This document shows, piece by piece, positions 5,126 to 5,249 of a DNA stretch of 5,249 bases. The DNA lies in NCBI GenBank assembly GCA_903888815.1, contig CAISVC010000275.1, positions 1 through 5,249 on the forward strand. The letters run 5' to 3'. Below the pieces are notes generated by a model. That model saw only the letters and a program-made list of their open reading frames with translations, did no database searches and had not been told where the DNA came from. The position numbers were made by a program, and so were the translations under genes. The stretch comes from an uncultured Fibrobacterota bacterium. GTDB lineage: Bacteria > Fibrobacterota > Chitinivibrionia > Chitinivibrionales > Chitinispirillaceae. How positions within the stretch are numbered: the stretch's first letter is position 1; every line of letters starts with the position of its first letter.

Positions 5126-5249
5126 CTACTGAACGATTGAGAATCGCTTCCGTTTTTTTCTGATACTATCGACAACATAAAATATACCGAAGGAAAACAA
5201 TACAAAGAAGGCAAGTCCGCCAGACCCGGCCTTTCCGAAAAGCACCGAC
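5126..5249 (-). CDS. C-terminal fragment of a membrane-anchored protein
   Basis: An open frame enters from the right edge and ends at a TAG at 5126-5128, giving the last 40 residues. It contains a Gly-rich KAGSGG, a hydrophobic helix of about 17 residues (LAFFVLFSFGIFYVV), then DSIRKKRKRFSIVQ. Gly-rich, helix and basic tail in that order is the layout of C-terminal sorting signals such as GlyGly-CTERM. The same layout also describes the last helix of any membrane protein with a cytoplasmic C-terminus. No known sorting motif is matched exactly. The gene points the same way as the lipoprotein gene downstream, but the 368-bp gap with its own promoter argues against one operon. The protein's identity is unknown. 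Confidence 0.6.
   Translation of the reverse strand, partial: SVLFGKAGSGGLAFFVLFSFGIFYVVDSIRKKRKRFSIVQ

Noticed and set aside
5026..5214. Minus-strand 62-codon frame with a Cys/His-rich tail (HGCCRCECEGYRHHPHGN)
   Set aside because: It needs a TTG start without a ribosome site and overlaps the tail of the membrane-anchored protein in another frame. The metal-binding look of the tail is intriguing but unsupported.

Overview
The window reads as a chromosomal segment of a Gram-negative bacterium of moderate GC content. Two predicted outer- or inner-membrane lipoproteins, a sigma-54 enhancer-binding protein and a eukaryotic-type Ser/Thr kinase suggest a deltaproteobacterial, Nitrospirota, spirochaete or PVC-like lineage. 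The sequence alone does not settle the phylum. Almost all coding is on the minus strand; only a gene tail at the left edge is on the plus strand.

Layout, left to right. Bases 3-158 are the C-terminal end of a plus-strand gene, possibly nucleotidyltransferase-like. It converges on the main minus-strand operon across a 59-bp gap that holds a small heptamer repeat. The operon reads from right to left: a TPR-repeat lipoprotein (3797 to 3093), a transmembrane Ser/Thr kinase with a PEGA-like extracytoplasmic C-terminus (3093 to 1708), and a GAF-AAA+-Fis sigma-54 activator (1711 to 218). The three genes are fused by TAATG and ATGA stop/start overlaps, so they are almost certainly co-transcribed and translationally coupled. 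A Rho-independent terminator at 3945-3980 separates this operon from the next minus-strand gene, a 249-residue lipoprotein with an EF-hand/FG-GAP-like calcium loop (4757 to 4008). The right edge (5126-5249) holds the last 40 codons of another minus-strand gene, ending in a Gly-rich stretch, a hydrophobic helix and a basic tail.

The most informative part is the 368-bp gap upstream of the 249-residue lipoprotein. It contains a -24/-12 sigma-54 promoter (4829-4843). Two nearly identical 16-bp palindromes (4909-4924 and 4999-5014) lie exactly 90 bp apart, about 100 and 190 bp upstream of the predicted start of transcription. A perfect FNR-type box (4965-4978) sits between them, with a possible IHF site near the promoter. 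This is the classical layout of an enhancer-dependent promoter. The nearby sigma-54 activator is the obvious candidate to bind the palindromes.

Working model (inference): an envelope signal is sensed by the TPR lipoprotein and/or the PEGA domain of the kinase. It is passed to the GAF-type sigma-54 activator, which switches on the calcium-loop lipoprotein and perhaps distant genes with the same palindrome. FNR/CRP-family control adds an oxygen, redox or metabolic input.
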